A stretch of 64,000 nucleotides of DNA from Cryobacterium sp. SO1 (GCF_004210215.2 NZ_CP067394.1:3162001-3226000), one strand, 5' to 3'. Counted from the first letter of the stretch, positions 8,847 through 18,766 are shown. The notes: a model not told the origin generated them from the letters alone. Numbers and translations: made by a program.

Positions 8847-10742
8847 TCAGCGGGTTGCGACCGGCTGCGTCGCCGTTGGCACCCTGGCGGCCACGCCGCG
8901 GGCGCGCCTGTCGCGGCGCCCGCCGATGGCCCGCAGGGCGTTGAGGATGGTGGCGAGGTCCACCAGCTCCTGCAGCAGCGCACCGACCGTGGCCGGGATC
9001 AGGCCGAAGGCGGCGACGATCATCAGGCCGATGCTGAGCGCGATGCCCAGCCAGATGCTCTGCAGGGCGATGCGCACGGTGTCCCGGCCGATGCCGACTG
9101 CCCGGGCGGCGCGGGACAGATCATCGAGCAGGATCACCGCATCCGCCGATTCGCTGGCCGCCGTGGAGCCCTTGGCCCCCATGGCGATGCCCACGTCGGC
9201 CACGGCGAGCACCGGGGCGTCGTTGACGCCGTCGCCGACCATGATCACCGGGCGTTCGCGGATGGCGCGCACCGCGTCGACCTTGTCGGCCGGGAGGCAG
9301 TCGGCGCGCACCCGGGTGATGCCCACCTGCCGGGCGATGTGGTTGGCGGTGGGGCGGGCGTCGCCGGTGAGCATGACCGATTCGTGCACGCCGAGCTTGT
9401 CGAGCGCCTGCACGGTGGCGCGGGCGTTGTCGCGCACTTGGTCGCTGGCGACGATGCAGCCGGCGAAGCGGCCGTTCACGGCGAGGTAGATTGCGAGTTC
9501 CCCGCCGGCCAGGTCGGCCGGGTAGGCGTCGGCGGCGTGCTCGACCACGAAGGACAGCTTGCCCACGATCACTTCTCGGTCGCCGAACCGGGCGGTGACG
9601 CCGTGTGCGGGCACCTCGGTGGCGGAGTCGGTGCGGAGCAGGGTGAGGTCGCGATTTTCGGCGGCCGCGATGACGGATGCCGCGAGCACGTGTGACGAGT
9701 ATTGCTCGGCCGATGCCGCGAGGGTGAGCAGCTCGTCGGCGCTGAACGGGGCCTCGGGGGCGACCCGGGCGATGGTGGGCGCCCCGTAGGTGAGGGTGCC
9801 GGTCTTGTCGAACACCACCGTGCGGGCCCGGGCGAGCTTCTCGAGCACTCCCCCGCCCTTGACGATGATGCCGTTGCGGGCCGCGCGGCTCATGCCGCCC
9901 ATGAACGCGACCGGCGCCGCGAGCAGCAGCGGGCAGGGGGTCGCGACCACGAGCACCTCGGCGAAGCGCACCGGGTCGCCGGAGACCATCCAGGCGATCC
10001 CGCCGATGAGCAACGCCACGGCCGTGAACGGCACGGCGTAGCGGTCGGCGAGCCGCACCACCGGGGCTTTGCTCGCTGCGGCCTCGGCCACCAGCGCCAC
10101 GATCTGCTGGTACTGACTGTCCGCGGCGAGCGCCGTGGCCCGCACGGTGGCGGCGGCCTGCCCGTTGATCGAGCCGCTGAGCACCCGGTCGCCGGTGCGG
10201 CGCTCCACGGGAAGGCTCTCCCCGGTGAGCGAGGACTCGTCGAACGCGGCGGATGCGGAGACCAGCTCGGCGTCCACCGGCACGATCTCGGCGGGCCTCA
10301 CCAGCAGCACGTCGCCGATCTGCACCAGGGTGGCCGGCACGTCCTCCACGTCGGAGGAACCGTCGCGGAGCAGGTGCGCGATCTGCGGCACCCGGTCGAG
10401 CAGGGCGTTCAGCTCCCGCTGGGCCCGGCCGGCCGCGTAGTCCTCGAGGGCGGCGCCGCCGGAGAGCATCAGCACGATCAGCAGGGTGGCCACGTACTCG
10501 CCCACCAGGATGGTGGCGATGATGGCCAGGATCGCCAGGAGGTCCACACCGAACGAGCCCTGCCGCATCCGTTTGACCATGCCGGCGCCCTGGATGCCGA
10601 CCACGACCAGGCCCAAGCCGGAGAACAGCCACTGCACGGCGACGGTCAGGCCCGCGGCCCCTAACAGCAGGCCGAGCAGGCCGATCACGATGGTTGCCGC
10701 CACAACCGGATACCGGCGGAATGCTCCCTGGAGCGTGGACAT
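8847..10742 (-). CDS. Heavy-metal translocating P1B-type ATPase
   Basis: This 631-residue metal-pumping ATPase has all core motifs: TGES in the actuator domain, DKTGTLT with the phosphorylated Asp near 317, the HP-type nucleotide pocket region, and MVGDGVNDAPVLA. The metal-binding helix has TPCPLLLAAPVAF instead of the CPC or CPH of copper and zinc pumps. There is no N-terminal CXXC metal-binding domain and no His-rich tail. Substrate is therefore uncertain; TPC motifs are linked to Ni/Fe/Co-type pumps in P1B-5-like proteins, from memory. The start is ATG 10742. It stands alone, without a metalloregulator next to it. Confidence 0.88.
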   Translation of the reverse strand: MSTLQGAFRRYPVVAATIVIGLLGLLLGAAGLTVAVQWLFSGLGLVVVGIQGAGMVKRMRQGSFGVDLLAILAIIATILVGEYVATLLIVLMLSGGAALEDYAAGRAQRELNALLDRVPQIAHLLRDGSSDVEDVPATLVQIGDVLLVRPAEIVPVDAELVSASAAFDESSLTGESLPVERRTGDRVLSGSINGQAAATVRATALAADSQYQQIVALVAEAAASKAPVVRLADRYAVPFTAVALLIGGIAWMVSGDPVRFAEVLVVATPCPLLLAAPVAFMGGMSRAARNGIIVKGGGVLEKLARARTVVFDKTGTLTYGAPTIARVAPEAPFSADELLTLAASAEQYSSHVLAASVIAAAENRDLTLLRTDSATEVPAHGVTARFGDREVIVGKLSFVVEHAADAYPADLAGGELAIYLAVNGRFAGCIVASDQVRDNARATVQALDKLGVHESVMLTGDARPTANHIARQVGITRVRADCLPADKVDAVRAIRERPVIMVGDGVNDAPVLAVADVGIAMGAKGSTAASESADAVILLDDLSRAARAVGIGRDTVRIALQSIWLGIALSIGLMIVAAFGLIPATVGALLQELVDLATILNALRAIGGRRDRRARGVAARVPTATQPVATR

Positions 10743-10860
10743 GGCTCCATTGTGACCTCAGAGGCGCTCGGGCACCAGCAAGGAAAGCCTGCCCTTGTCG
10801 CCCCGCCCGGCCCGACCCGACCCGCGGCGGCGGCGTCCCGGCGGCGGCGTCCCGGCGGCT

Positions 10861-10927
10861 AACTGCGCCCGGTGCGGACAAAAGGTCCCGGCGCACCGGG
10901 CCCAATTGTCCGCGCCGGCACCAGTTG
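10861..10927. repeat. Hairpin-forming intergenic repeat, GGACAA family, copy 1
   Basis: This palindromic element directly follows icd on the minus strand. Outer arms AACTG/CAGTT and inner arms GCGGACAA/TTGTCCGC are visible. The 37-base core at 10876-10912 matches 62520-62556 at 33 of 37 bases. It could end icd transcription. Two 13-base copies of a GGCGGCGGCGTCC-like string lie just left (about 10828-10858). Confidence 0.75.
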
Positions 10928-10943
10928 GGCGCGGGGTGCCGGG

Positions 10944-12158
10944 TTAGGCCAGGCGGGTCTGCAAGTTCTCGGCGATCGCGGCCAGGAACTCCTCGGTGGT
11001 GAGGTAACCCTGGTCCGGGCCGACCAGCAGCGCGAGGTCCTTGGTCATCTTGCCGCTCTCGACGGTCTTCACGACCACATCCTCGAGGGTGTGCGCGAAC
11101 TCGGCCAGTGCCGGGTTGCTGTCAAGCTTGGCGCGGTGCGACAGGCCCCGGGTCCAGGCGTAGATCGACGCGATCGGGTTGGTCGAGGTGGGCTTGCCCT
11201 GCTGGTGCTGGCGGTAGTGCCGGGTGACGGTGCCGTGAGCGGCCTCGGCCTCGACGACGCTGCCGTCGGGGGTGGAGAGCACGCTGGTCATCAGGCCGAG
11301 CGAGCCGAAGCCCTGCGCCACGGTGTCGGACTGCACGTCGCCGTCGTAGTTCTTGCAGGCCCAGACGTAACCGCCCTCCCACTTCATCGCGGAGGCGACC
11401 ATGTCGTCGATCAGGCGGTGCTCGTAGGTGAGGCCGGCGGCCTCGAAGCGGTCCTTGAATTCGGTGTCGAAGATCTCCTGGAAGATGTCCTTGAACCGGC
11501 CGTCGTACGCCTTGAGGATGGTGTTCTTGGTCGACAGGTAGACCGGGTAGTTGCGCTCGAGGCCGTAGTTCAGCGACGCGCGGGCGAAGTCGATGATCGA
11601 CTTGTCCAGGTTGTACATGCCCATGGCCACACCACTGCCGGGCGCCCGGAAGACCTCGAACTCCTGGGGCTGGCCGCCATCCTTCGGGGTGAAGGTCATG
11701 GTGAGGGTGCCTTCGCCCTCGAAGCGGAAGTTGGTGGCGCGGTACTGGTCGCCGAACGCGTGGCGGCCGATGATGATCGGCTTGTTCCAGCCCGGCACCA
11801 GGCGCGGGATGTTGGAGATGATGATCGGCTCACGGAAGATGGTGCCACCGAGGATGTTGCGGATGGTGCCGTTGGGCGAGGCCCACATCTTCTTCAGGCC
11901 GAACTCTTCGACGCGGGCCTCGTCGGGGGTGATGGTGGCGCACTTGACGCCGACGCCGTGCTTCTGGATGGCGTGGGCCGCGTCGACCGTGATCTGGTCG
12001 TCGGTCTCGTCACGCTTCTGGATCGAGAGGTCGTAGTACTCGAGGTCGATGTCGAGGTACGGGTGAATGAGGGAGTCCTTGATGGCCTGCCAGATGATGC
12101 GGGTCATCTCGTCCCCGTCAAGCTCGACGACAGTACCTGCAACCTTGATCTTCGACAA
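10944..12158 (-). CDS. icd: NADP-dependent isocitrate dehydrogenase (homodimeric, eukaryote-like type)
   Basis: This 404-residue TCA-cycle enzyme converts isocitrate to 2-oxoglutarate with [21 protein letters not shown] at the N-terminus, [19 protein letters not shown] (substrate binding) and [10 protein letters not shown] near 310 identify the dimeric IDH family found in many actinobacteria and eukaryotes. The start is a TTG at 12158, six bases after GAGGAG (12165-12170); the protein then begins (M)[15 protein letters not shown] longer reading upstream lacks a ribosome site. It is divergently oriented from the GNAT gene, across a 163-bp spacer. Confidence 0.95.
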   Translation of the reverse strand: MSKIKVAGTVVELDGDEMTRIIWQAIKDSLIHPYLDIDLEYYDLSIQKRDETDDQITVDAAHAIQKHGVGVKCATITPDEARVEEFGLKKMWASPNGTIRNILGGTIFREPIIISNIPRLVPGWNKPIIIGRHAFGDQYRATNFRFEGEGTLTMTFTPKDGGQPQEFEVFRAPGSGVAMGMYNLDKSIIDFARASLNYGLERNYPVYLSTKNTILKAYDGRFKDIFQEIFDTEFKDRFEAAGLTYEHRLIDDMVASAMKWEGGYVWACKNYDGDVQSDTVAQGFGSLGLMTSVLSTPDGSVVEAEAAHGTVTRHYRQHQQGKPTSTNPIASIYAWTRGLSHRAKLDSNPALAEFAHTLEDVVVKTVESGKMTKDLALLVGPDQGYLTTEEFLAAIAENLQTRLA

Positions 12159-12321
12159 TGGATTCTCCTCAGTGAGTCGGGGCGTGGTGGCCGTGGACAA
12201 TCCTAGCCGAGGGTGGTAACTGTCTTGACATCGAGAGAGTTGGCCGGGCGGTACCGGCGCACAGCCCGGTCCCCCACAAACCCGACTATCTGCCGCAGCG
12301 ACCGGACGATACCCTTGGGGT

Positions 12322-12774
12322 ATGCCTGAACTCCGACTTGAAGACCTGTCCGCGCGCAACATCGTCGCGGCCAATAACCTGAGCCTCAAGCCCGGTCAGG
12401 AGCAATTCATCGCGCCGGTCTCGTACTCGGTCGCCGCATCCGTGATCAACCCGGCCACCGCCTGGCAGCGTGTCGTGCTGCTCGACGGCGAGGTCGCCGG
12501 GTTCATCCACGGCAATTTCGACCCCGACTCCCCCCAGGAGGAGTTCCAGGCCTGCATCTGGCGGATCAACGTCGACGCCGAAGCGCAGGGCTTGGGTGTG
12601 GGCAAGTTCGCCGCCGAGGCCCTCGCCGAAGAGGCCCGACGCCGCGGCTTCGAGCGCATCACCGTGATCTGGGAGCACGGCGAGGAGGGCCCCGAGGCTT
12701 TCTTCCATCGCATCGGCTTCATCGACATCGGCGAGACCGAGTTCGGCGAGGTCATCGGCGCCCTCACCCTGTAG
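12322..12774 (+). CDS. GNAT family N-acetyltransferase
   Basis: This 150-residue protein has the GNAT fold. The acetyl-CoA loop reads [14 protein letters not shown] (about 91-104), a variant of Q/RxxGxG/A, and [12 protein letters not shown] sits near the C-terminus. It resembles the spermidine acetyltransferase-like branch (BltD/PaiA style), with [10 protein letters not shown] before the motif, but the substrate is unproven. Its stop lies in the first copy of a 12-bp duplication, and the ATL gene starts 16 bp later. Confidence 0.8.
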   Translation: MPELRLEDLSARNIVAANNLSLKPGQEQFIAPVSYSVAASVINPATAWQRVVLLDGEVAGFIHGNFDPDSPQEEFQACIWRINVDAEAQGLGVGKFAAEALAEEARRRGFERITVIWEHGEEGPEAFFHRIGFIDIGETEFGEVIGALTL

Positions 12775-12792
12775 TTCGTGCTGTAGTTCGTG
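12769..12792. repeat. 12-bp tandem duplication across a gene junction
   Basis: CTGTAGTTCGTG occurs twice in a row (12769-12780 and 12781-12792). The first copy contains the stop codon of the GNAT gene and the second supplies the GTG start of the ATL gene. It looks like a replication-slippage duplication. Confidence 0.9.
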
Positions 12793-13110
12793 CGACTGTC
12801 CCCGGAGAGCTCGTTTGTCGCGGCGGTGCTCAACATCGTCGACGCCATCCCACCGGGTCGGGTGATGACCTACGGCGACGTCGCCGCCACCCTGGGCTCC
12901 CGCGCCGCCCGTGTGGTCGGCCAGACGATGGCGCAGTTCGGGGCGGATGCGCCGTGGTGGCGGGTGATCCGGGCCGGGGGTCTCCCGCCGATCGGCCACG
13001 AGACCCGGGCCCTGGCCCACTACCGCGCCGAGAAGACGCCGCTGATTCTCGGCGCCGACCCGGAGACCGACTACCGGGTGGACCTCAGCCGAGCGCGCTG
13101 GCGTCCCTGA
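12790..13110 (+). CDS. Alkyltransferase-like protein (MGMT family without the acceptor cysteine)
   Basis: This 106-residue protein is the DNA-binding domain of O6-alkylguanine-DNA alkyltransferase. It shows GRVMTYGDVAATLGS (winged helix with the Arg-finger region) and then ADAPWWRVIRAGG. In true MGMT proteins the equivalent motif is PCHRV with the alkyl-accepting Cys. Here it is Trp-Trp-Arg, as in ATL proteins, which bind O6-alkylguanine and recruit nucleotide excision repair. It starts with GTG 12790. Its 3' end overlaps the convergent reductase gene by 26 bp (13085-13110). Confidence 0.88.
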   Translation: MRLSPESSFVAAVLNIVDAIPPGRVMTYGDVAATLGSRAARVVGQTMAQFGADAPWWRVIRAGGLPPIGHETRALAHYRAEKTPLILGADPETDYRVDLSRARWRP

Positions 13111-14362
13111 CCGTCCCGATCGGTACCGCGCCGGGCGCCGCATCCGCGGGCATCGCGACTGGCGTTACCGCGACTGCGCCGGCGGCAGCAGGAGCGGCGG
13201 GTGCGCCGGGGCTCGCGCCCGGGTCGGCCAGCCCGGCCTGCCACTGGGTCACCAGCCCGGTTTGGTCGATTCCCAGCACCGCCACCGGCTGGTCGCCGCG
13301 GCGGTAGACGGCCACCAGGTCACCGGTGTCGACGCCGCCGGCCTCGATGGTCATCTGCTCACCACCGTGCAGCCGGCCGGCGAATTGCACCAGGGCGCCG
13401 GCCTGATGGGAGGTCAGCCTGGCGGGCGCCAGGGCCTGGCCCGGGTGCAGACCGAGCAGGGCGGCCATCGCGATCGACGGCCGGTTGCGAGTGTCGCTCC
13501 AGTGCGCGATGCGGTGGTGCTGCCCCGTGACGGGGTCCAGCCAGGCCGCACAATCGCCGACCGCCACGACCCCGGGCACGCCGGTGCGTCCGGCGGCGTC
13601 CCCGACCACCCCGCCGCGGAGGTCGAGGCCAGAGCCACCCAGCCAGCCCACCAGCGGTACGGCGCCGATATCGAGGAGCACGACGTCGGCGCCGATCTCC
13701 TCCCCCGTGGTCAGCTGCACGCCGGACACCCAGCCGGGGCCGATCAGGTCGGCCACCCGCAGGTCGGTGCGCACGGTGATGCCCCTACGCTCGTGCAGCC
13801 CGTACACGGCTTCGGCGACGGTCGCGCCGAAGGTCGTGCTGAGCGTATCCGTGGTGCTTCCGAGCAGCGTCACGTGCAGGCCCAGGTCGCGGGCGGTGGA
13901 GGCTACCTCGAGGCCCACCACGCCGGAGCCGACCACGACCATGCGGGCACCGGGTAGTAGTTCTTCGCGCAGGGCGAGGGCATCCTCCACGGTGCGTAGG
14001 GTGTGCACGCCGCGGGGCATGGTCGTGAATCGGCGGGCGGCGGACCCGGTGGCGATCACGACCGCGTCGGAGTCGACGGTGCGGCCGTTGGCCAGCGTCA
14101 CCCGGTGCGCGGCCGCGTCGAGGGTGACGGCTCCGACGCCCAGCCGCCAGTCGGCGTCGAGGTGCTCGGTGGGGGCTTCGAGGGCCAGTTCGCCGATCGT
14201 GGTCTGCCCGGTCAGGAACCCCCGGGCGAGCGGCGGCCGGTCGTAGGGACGGTGGCGTTCGCTGCCGAGGACGGTGATGCGGCCGGTGAAACCGTGTGCG
14301 CGGAGGGCGGCGGCACTTGCGTGCCCCACCACCCCTGCGCCCACAATGGTGACGGAGTGCAT
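13085..14362 (-). CDS. NAD(P)/FAD-dependent oxidoreductase, ferredoxin-reductase type
   Basis: This 425-residue flavoprotein has two dinucleotide folds: VTIVGAGVVGHASAAALRAH for FAD at the N-terminus and MVVVGSGVVGLEVASTA for NAD(P)H near residue 150. RPYDRPPLARGFLTG is the signature of Rieske/P450-system ferredoxin reductases. VVAVGDCAAWLDP binds the FAD near 295. Both nucleotide loops carry Val where a small residue is usual (GAGVVG, GSGVVG). The last 40 residues are Ala/Pro/Gly-rich. No Rieske, P450 or ferredoxin gene is nearby, so the electron acceptor is unknown. Confidence 0.85.
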   Translation of the reverse strand: MHSVTIVGAGVVGHASAAALRAHGFTGRITVLGSERHRPYDRPPLARGFLTGQTTIGELALEAPTEHLDADWRLGVGAVTLDAAAHRVTLANGRTVDSDAVVIATGSAARRFTTMPRGVHTLRTVEDALALREELLPGARMVVVGSGVVGLEVASTARDLGLHVTLLGSTTDTLSTTFGATVAEAVYGLHERRGITVRTDLRVADLIGPGWVSGVQLTTGEEIGADVVLLDIGAVPLVGWLGGSGLDLRGGVVGDAAGRTGVPGVVAVGDCAAWLDPVTGQHHRIAHWSDTRNRPSIAMAALLGLHPGQALAPARLTSHQAGALVQFAGRLHGGEQMTIEAGGVDTGDLVAVYRRGDQPVAVLGIDQTGLVTQWQAGLADPGASPGAPAAPAAAGAVAVTPVAMPADAAPGAVPIGTVRDASALG

Positions 14363-14577
14363 GCTGGGTGATCCCCCGATCAGACTGGCCGCACCATCGG
14401 TTCAGCAGTGGCGCCGGCTCGGGAACAAAGTGCTCGTTCGAGGCGGTTGTGTTCTCTGGGACCAGATTCGCCGCCCGCCCGGGGAGTGTCAAGCGTGTCA
14501 GGCGGGTTCTCGGCGAGTGGTCTCCGACCCTTGACATGCCCGAAACACGCCCGACTCAAAACCCGCCCACCCAGCCC

Positions 14578-14637
14578 GCGAACTGTGAGTTAAGCCCCGA
14601 AAACTCGAGGTTTCGGGTGCTTTTCTCTCAGTTCGCG
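14578..14637. repeat. 60-nt hairpin repeat (GCGAACTGTGAG family), copy 1
   Basis: This is an imperfect palindrome from GCGAACTGTGAG to CTCAGTTCGCG with a CTCGAGG centre. Close copies lie at 15020 and 47692. Copy 1 ends 19 bp before the cupin gene and copy 2 starts 3 bp after it, so the gene is bracketed. Confidence 0.85.
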
Positions 14638-14656
14638 AGGGGTGTATCGTGCCAGC

Positions 14657-15016
14657 ATGACACAGGATGAGGCGGAAGCGGCCGACCCGGTCGGCTCGAA
14701 CCCTGAGCACTACCGGGTCGTGTTCGAGAATGAGCGGGTGCGCGTGCTCGAGTACCGTGATGAGCCCGGCGACGAAACCAGCCCGCACCGGCATCCGGAC
14801 AGCGTGATGGTGACGCTGAGCGGCTTTCGTCGCCGACTCTCCAGCGGCGACCGGGTTTTAGATACGGTTCTGGATGCCGGCGAGGCGCGCTGGCTGCCCG
14901 CCCAAACCCACTCGGGCGAGAACACCGGCGCAACGCCCACCCACGCGATCTTCGTCGAGCTGAAGGGCGACCCCCTGGCGACCCCAACGGTCGCGCCTCC
15001 CTTGGGCCCGTCCTAG
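14657..15016 (+). CDS. Small cupin-fold protein
   Basis: This 119-residue protein has a single cupin barrel. HYRVVFENERVRVLEYRDEP followed by TSPHRHPDSVMVTLSG matches the metal-binding cupin motif (His-x-His). ARWLPAQTHSGENTG matches motif 2. Function is unknown; relatives are annotated only as cupin-domain proteins. The ATG at 14657 is preferred over the upstream GTG 14642. The gene is bracketed by two copies of the same hairpin repeat, so its promoter must lie inside or beyond copy 1. Confidence 0.78.
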   Translation: MTQDEAEAADPVGSNPEHYRVVFENERVRVLEYRDEPGDETSPHRHPDSVMVTLSGFRRRLSSGDRVLDTVLDAGEARWLPAQTHSGENTGATPTHAIFVELKGDPLATPTVAPPLGPS

Positions 15017-15019
15017 CCC

Positions 15020-15079
15020 GCGAACCGTGAGCTAAGCCCCCAAAACTCGAGGTTTTCGGTGCTTAAGTCACAGTTCGCG
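15020..15079. repeat. 60-nt hairpin repeat, copy 2
   Basis: This repeat begins just after the stop of the cupin gene and ends 17 bp before the stop of the convergent ABC gene. Its AAAACTCGAGGTTTT centre is a perfect palindrome. It could serve as a bidirectional terminator. Confidence 0.85.
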
Positions 15080-15096
15080 GGATGGGACGGGGAGGG

Positions 15097-16902
15097 TCAG
15101 ACCAGGGACGCGCGCCAGGCGGCGTGCAAGCGGGAGAACCGGCCGGTGCCCGAGATCAGCATGTCGGGGGTGCCGTCCTCCACGATCACGCCGTTCTCCA
15201 TCACGAGCACCCGGTCGGCGATCGCCACGGTCGACAGCCGGTGCGCGATGATCACCGCGGTGCGGTCGCTGAGCAGCGTCTGCAACGCCTCCTGCACCAG
15301 CCGCTCGCTCGGGATGTCCAGCGACGAGGTGGCCTCGTCGAGGATCAGCACCGCCGGGTCGGCCAGGAACGCTCGCGCGAACGAGATCAGCTGGCGCTGA
15401 CCGGCCGACACCCGCCCGCCGCGCTTGTTCACGTCGGTGTCGTAGCCGCCGGGCAGCCCCGCGATGAACTCGTGCGCGCCCACGGCCCGCGCGGCCGCCT
15501 CGATCTTCGACCTGGTCGCCCCCGGCTTGCCGATGGCGATGTTGTCGGCGACGCTGCCGCTGAACAGGTACGCCTCCTGGGTCACCATCACGATGGCCCG
15601 GCGCAGGTCCTTGGGGTGCAGGTCGCGGAGGTCGACTCCGTCCAGCAGCACCCGGCCGGCGGACGGGTCGTAGAACCTGGAGATCAGCTTCGCCAGCGTG
15701 GACTTGCCCGCGCCCGTCGACCCGACCAGGGCGATGGTCTGCCCGGGTTCGAGGGTGAGACTGAAGGTCGGCAGGATGACCCGGTCGGCCTGGTACTCGA
15801 ACTTCACCTCTTGGAACTGCACGGCGCCCTTCGACGTCCACAGGTCCACCGGCGTGACCGGATCGGGCACCCCGGGCTGCTCCTCGAGCACCCCGGAGAT
15901 CTTCTCCAGCGCGGCCGCGGCCGACTGGTAGGAGTTGTAGAACATCGCCATCTCCTCCATCGGGTCGAAGAACCGGCGGGTGTACAGCAGCGCGGCCAGC
16001 AGGGCGCCGATGGCCAGCTGCCCGTCGGCGACGCGGAAGCCGCCGACCAGCAGCACAGCGGCGACGGTGACGTTGCCGATCAGGACCAGCCCGGGGTCGA
16101 ACACCCCGAACAGCTGGATCACCCGGGCGTTGACCAGCCGGTACGCCTCCACGAGCGTGCCGAAGACGCCCTCGTTGCGCTTCTCGGTGCGGAACGCCTT
16201 GACCGCGCGGATGCCCGTCATGGTCTCGACGAACTGCACGATCAGGCTGGCCGATGCGGTGCGCGAGCGGCGGAACAGGTGCTGCGAGCGCACCTGGAAC
16301 CACCGGGTGAGTGCGACGAGCGGCACCAGCGCGACGAGCAGCACCAGCCCGCTGACCCCGTCGAGGGTGACCAGGGCGATGGCGGTGAACACCATGTAGA
16401 GCAGGCCCTGCACGAGCTGGTTGATGCCGGAGTCCAGCAGTTCCCGGATCGCATCCAGGTCGCTGGTCTGCCGGGAGATGATGCGCCCGGAGGTGTACGA
16501 CTCGTGGAATTCGAGGCTGAGCCGCTGGGTCTGCAGGAACACGCGCTTGCGCAGGTCGATCAGCACGGCTTGGCTGATCCGGGCGGACAGCACGGTGTAC
16601 CAGGCGATCAGCAGGGCCCCGGTGACACCGGTGACAAGATAGATGCCACCGGTTGCGGCCAGCGGCACCCAGTCCTGCTGAAGCAGGGCAGGCAGGCCCT
16701 TGTCGATGCCGTACGCGATCAGCGCGGGCCCGGCGACCTGCGCGGCGGTGGACACGACGACGACGAGCATCGCCACGACCACCGACCAGCGCACCGGGAA
16801 CAGCAGGGAGCCGAGCAGGCGCAGCGAACGGCGCCGGATCTGGGCGCTCTCCGCCTTGGTGTAGTCGACGCGTTCTTCGCCTTCGACTCCGATGACGCTC
16901 AC
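15097..16902 (-). CDS. Heterodimeric ABC exporter, subunit with intact catalytic site
   Basis: This 601-residue half-transporter has six membrane helices (about 35-320) followed by an ATPase domain. Walker A is GSTGAGKST, the Q-loop VTQEAYLF, Walker [11 protein letters not shown] with the catalytic Glu, and the H-loop IIAHRLST. Its ABC signature is degenerate (VSAGQ instead of LSGGQ). Paired with the partner encoded at 16899, this gives one consensus and one degenerate ATP site, as in TM287/288 and BmrCD. The GTG start overlaps the partner's TGA (16899-16902), showing translational coupling. Multidrug or lipid export is the likely role; substrate unknown. Confidence 0.9.
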   Translation of the reverse strand: MSVIGVEGEERVDYTKAESAQIRRRSLRLLGSLLFPVRWSVVVAMLVVVVSTAAQVAGPALIAYGIDKGLPALLQQDWVPLAATGGIYLVTGVTGALLIAWYTVLSARISQAVLIDLRKRVFLQTQRLSLEFHESYTSGRIISRQTSDLDAIRELLDSGINQLVQGLLYMVFTAIALVTLDGVSGLVLLVALVPLVALTRWFQVRSQHLFRRSRTASASLIVQFVETMTGIRAVKAFRTEKRNEGVFGTLVEAYRLVNARVIQLFGVFDPGLVLIGNVTVAAVLLVGGFRVADGQLAIGALLAALLYTRRFFDPMEEMAMFYNSYQSAAAALEKISGVLEEQPGVPDPVTPVDLWTSKGAVQFQEVKFEYQADRVILPTFSLTLEPGQTIALVGSTGAGKSTLAKLISRFYDPSAGRVLLDGVDLRDLHPKDLRRAIVMVTQEAYLFSGSVADNIAIGKPGATRSKIEAAARAVGAHEFIAGLPGGYDTDVNKRGGRVSAGQRQLISFARAFLADPAVLILDEATSSLDIPSERLVQEALQTLLSDRTAVIIAHRLSTVAIADRVLVMENGVIVEDGTPDMLISGTGRFSRLHAAWRASLV

Positions 16903-18749
16903 AGTGCTTCTCCAACTCGTTCGGACTCTCGTCGTTCTTCGTCTTCCAGGCTGGAGATGACGAATTTGTAGTGCGGGCTCGAGGCCAGCAGTTCGGAGTG
17001 CGTGCCGACGGCGGTGATCCGGCCGGCTTCCAGCAGCGCCACCCGGTCGGCGAGCATCACCGTGGACGGCCGGTGCGCCACGATCAGCGCCGTGGTCTTC
17101 ACGAGTACCCGGCGGAGCGCCGCTTCGACGAGCGACTCGGTGTTCACGTCGAGCGCCGAGAGCGGGTCGTCGAGCACCAGTACGGCGGGCGCCGCGGCGA
17201 CGGCGCGGGCCAGGGCCACACGCTGCCGTTGGCCGCCGGAGAGGCTCATGCCCTCCTCGCCGACCCGGGTGTCGACGCCGTCGGGCAGGTCGTGCACGAA
17301 ACCGGCCTGGGCGATGTCCAACGCTTCGGCGAGAACCGCGTCGGCCTCGGGGCTCCGCTCGGTGAGCTCCGGCCGGCCCAGCAGCACGTTTTCGCGAACG
17401 GATGCCGAGAACAGCGTCGCATCCTCGAACGCCATGGCGATGTGCCGGCGGAGCTCCTCACGGCGGAGGGCCCGCACGTCGACCCCGTCGAGGGTCACCG
17501 AGCCATCCGTCACGTCGTACAGCCGGGTGGTCAGCGCCGTGAGGGTGGACTTGCCGGAGCCGGTGAGCCCGACCAGCGCCATCGTCTCGCCGGGTTCGAG
17601 CACCAGGTTGACCCCGTCGAGCAGGTCGGGGAAGCGCTCCGGGGAGTCCGCGTAGCGGAAGTGCACGTTCTCGAACGCCAGCCGCCCGCTCGGGGTGGTG
17701 ATGGTGACCGGGCGGGGCGGGTCGGTGATGGTGTTCGGGGTATCCAGGATGTCGAAGAACCGGTCGGTGGCGGTGCGGGTGTCGAAGGTCATCGACAGCA
17801 GAAACCCGATCGACTCCACGGGGAAGCGCAGCACGGTGGCGGTGGCGAAGAACGCCACCAGTTCGCCCACGCTGAGCTGGCCCTGGCTGGTGAGCCAGAC
17901 GCCGGAGACCAGGCAGAGCGCGAACGCCACGTCGGGCACCAACAGCAGCCACAGCCAGATGCCGGCGATGGCGCGAGCCTTCTCGATCTCGGTTCCGCGC
18001 AGCTCCTCGGCCTGGTTGGCGAAGCTTTTCAGCGCGAAGCTGCCGCGCCCGAACGCCTTGAGCACCCGGATGCCGTGCACCGATTCCTCCACGGCCGTCG
18101 CGAGGTCGCCGGACTGGTCCTGGCTGCGCCGGGCGATCACCGAGTACTTCTCCTCGAAGACGTAGCCGTAGATCCAGATCGGGATCGAGCAGACCAGGAA
18201 GATCAGGCCGAGGATCCAGTTCATGGAAACGAGGATCACGACACCGGCGAGGATGGTGAGGAAGTTCACCACGAGCAGCACCAGGCCGAACGAGATCCAG
18301 CGGCGGATCATGTTGAGGTCGCTGATCGCGCGGGAGAGCAGCTGCCCGCTCGGCCAGCGGTCGTGGAAGGTCACGGGCAGGTCCTGCAACCGGGCGTAGA
18401 GGGCGTTGCGCATCCGGGATTCGATGTGGGTGCCGGGCACCAGCACGAACCAGCGGCGGAGGGCGATCATCACGGCCTCGAGCACGCCGAGAGCCAGCAC
18501 CGTGAGCACGGCGGGCCAAATGGGCGCGGTGTCGCCCTGGCTGAGGGCGCCGTCGACGAGCTGCTGCAGCACCTGCGGGATGGCCAGGGCCACCAGCGAG
18601 GCGAGCAGCGCCGCGAGCATGCCCAGGCTGATGCGCGGCAGCGCCGGCTTGGCGAATGGGTACAACCGCAGCAGCGTGCGGAGGGTGTTTGGGTGGGCGT
18701 CCGGCGTGGGCGCGACGGGGGGCGGATGCTGTTCAGCTGTGGTGGTCAT
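16899..18749 (-). CDS. Heterodimeric ABC exporter, subunit with degenerate catalytic site
   Basis: This 616-residue partner of the ABC protein at 15097 has six helices and then an ATPase domain. Walker A is GLTGSGKST and the signature is a normal LSGGQRQR. The Walker B region reads [12 protein letters not shown] (Asp in place of the catalytic Glu) and the Q-loop position reads AFEDATLF (Glu for Gln). The H-loop AHRPST is kept. The pattern is reciprocal to its partner and typical of asymmetric exporters. The first gene of the operon, it begins at ATG 18749, 17 bases after a terminator-like hairpin and about 200 bp after a small leader ORF. Confidence 0.9.
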   Translation of the reverse strand: MTTTAEQHPPPVAPTPDAHPNTLRTLLRLYPFAKPALPRISLGMLAALLASLVALAIPQVLQQLVDGALSQGDTAPIWPAVLTVLALGVLEAVMIALRRWFVLVPGTHIESRMRNALYARLQDLPVTFHDRWPSGQLLSRAISDLNMIRRWISFGLVLLVVNFLTILAGVVILVSMNWILGLIFLVCSIPIWIYGYVFEEKYSVIARRSQDQSGDLATAVEESVHGIRVLKAFGRGSFALKSFANQAEELRGTEIEKARAIAGIWLWLLLVPDVAFALCLVSGVWLTSQGQLSVGELVAFFATATVLRFPVESIGFLLSMTFDTRTATDRFFDILDTPNTITDPPRPVTITTPSGRLAFENVHFRYADSPERFPDLLDGVNLVLEPGETMALVGLTGSGKSTLTALTTRLYDVTDGSVTLDGVDVRALRREELRRHIAMAFEDATLFSASVRENVLLGRPELTERSPEADAVLAEALDIAQAGFVHDLPDGVDTRVGEEGMSLSGGQRQRVALARAVAAAPAVLVLDDPLSALDVNTESLVEAALRRVLVKTTALIVAHRPSTVMLADRVALLEAGRITAVGTHSELLASSPHYKFVISSLEDEERRESERVGEAL

Positions 18750-18766
18750 GAGTCGTTCCTGCTAAA

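Noticed and set aside
12159..12389. N-terminal extension of icd
   Set aside because: The TTG at 12158 has a well-placed GAGGAG and gives the expected family N-terminus; the upstream part is Arg/Pro-rich and lacks a ribosome site.
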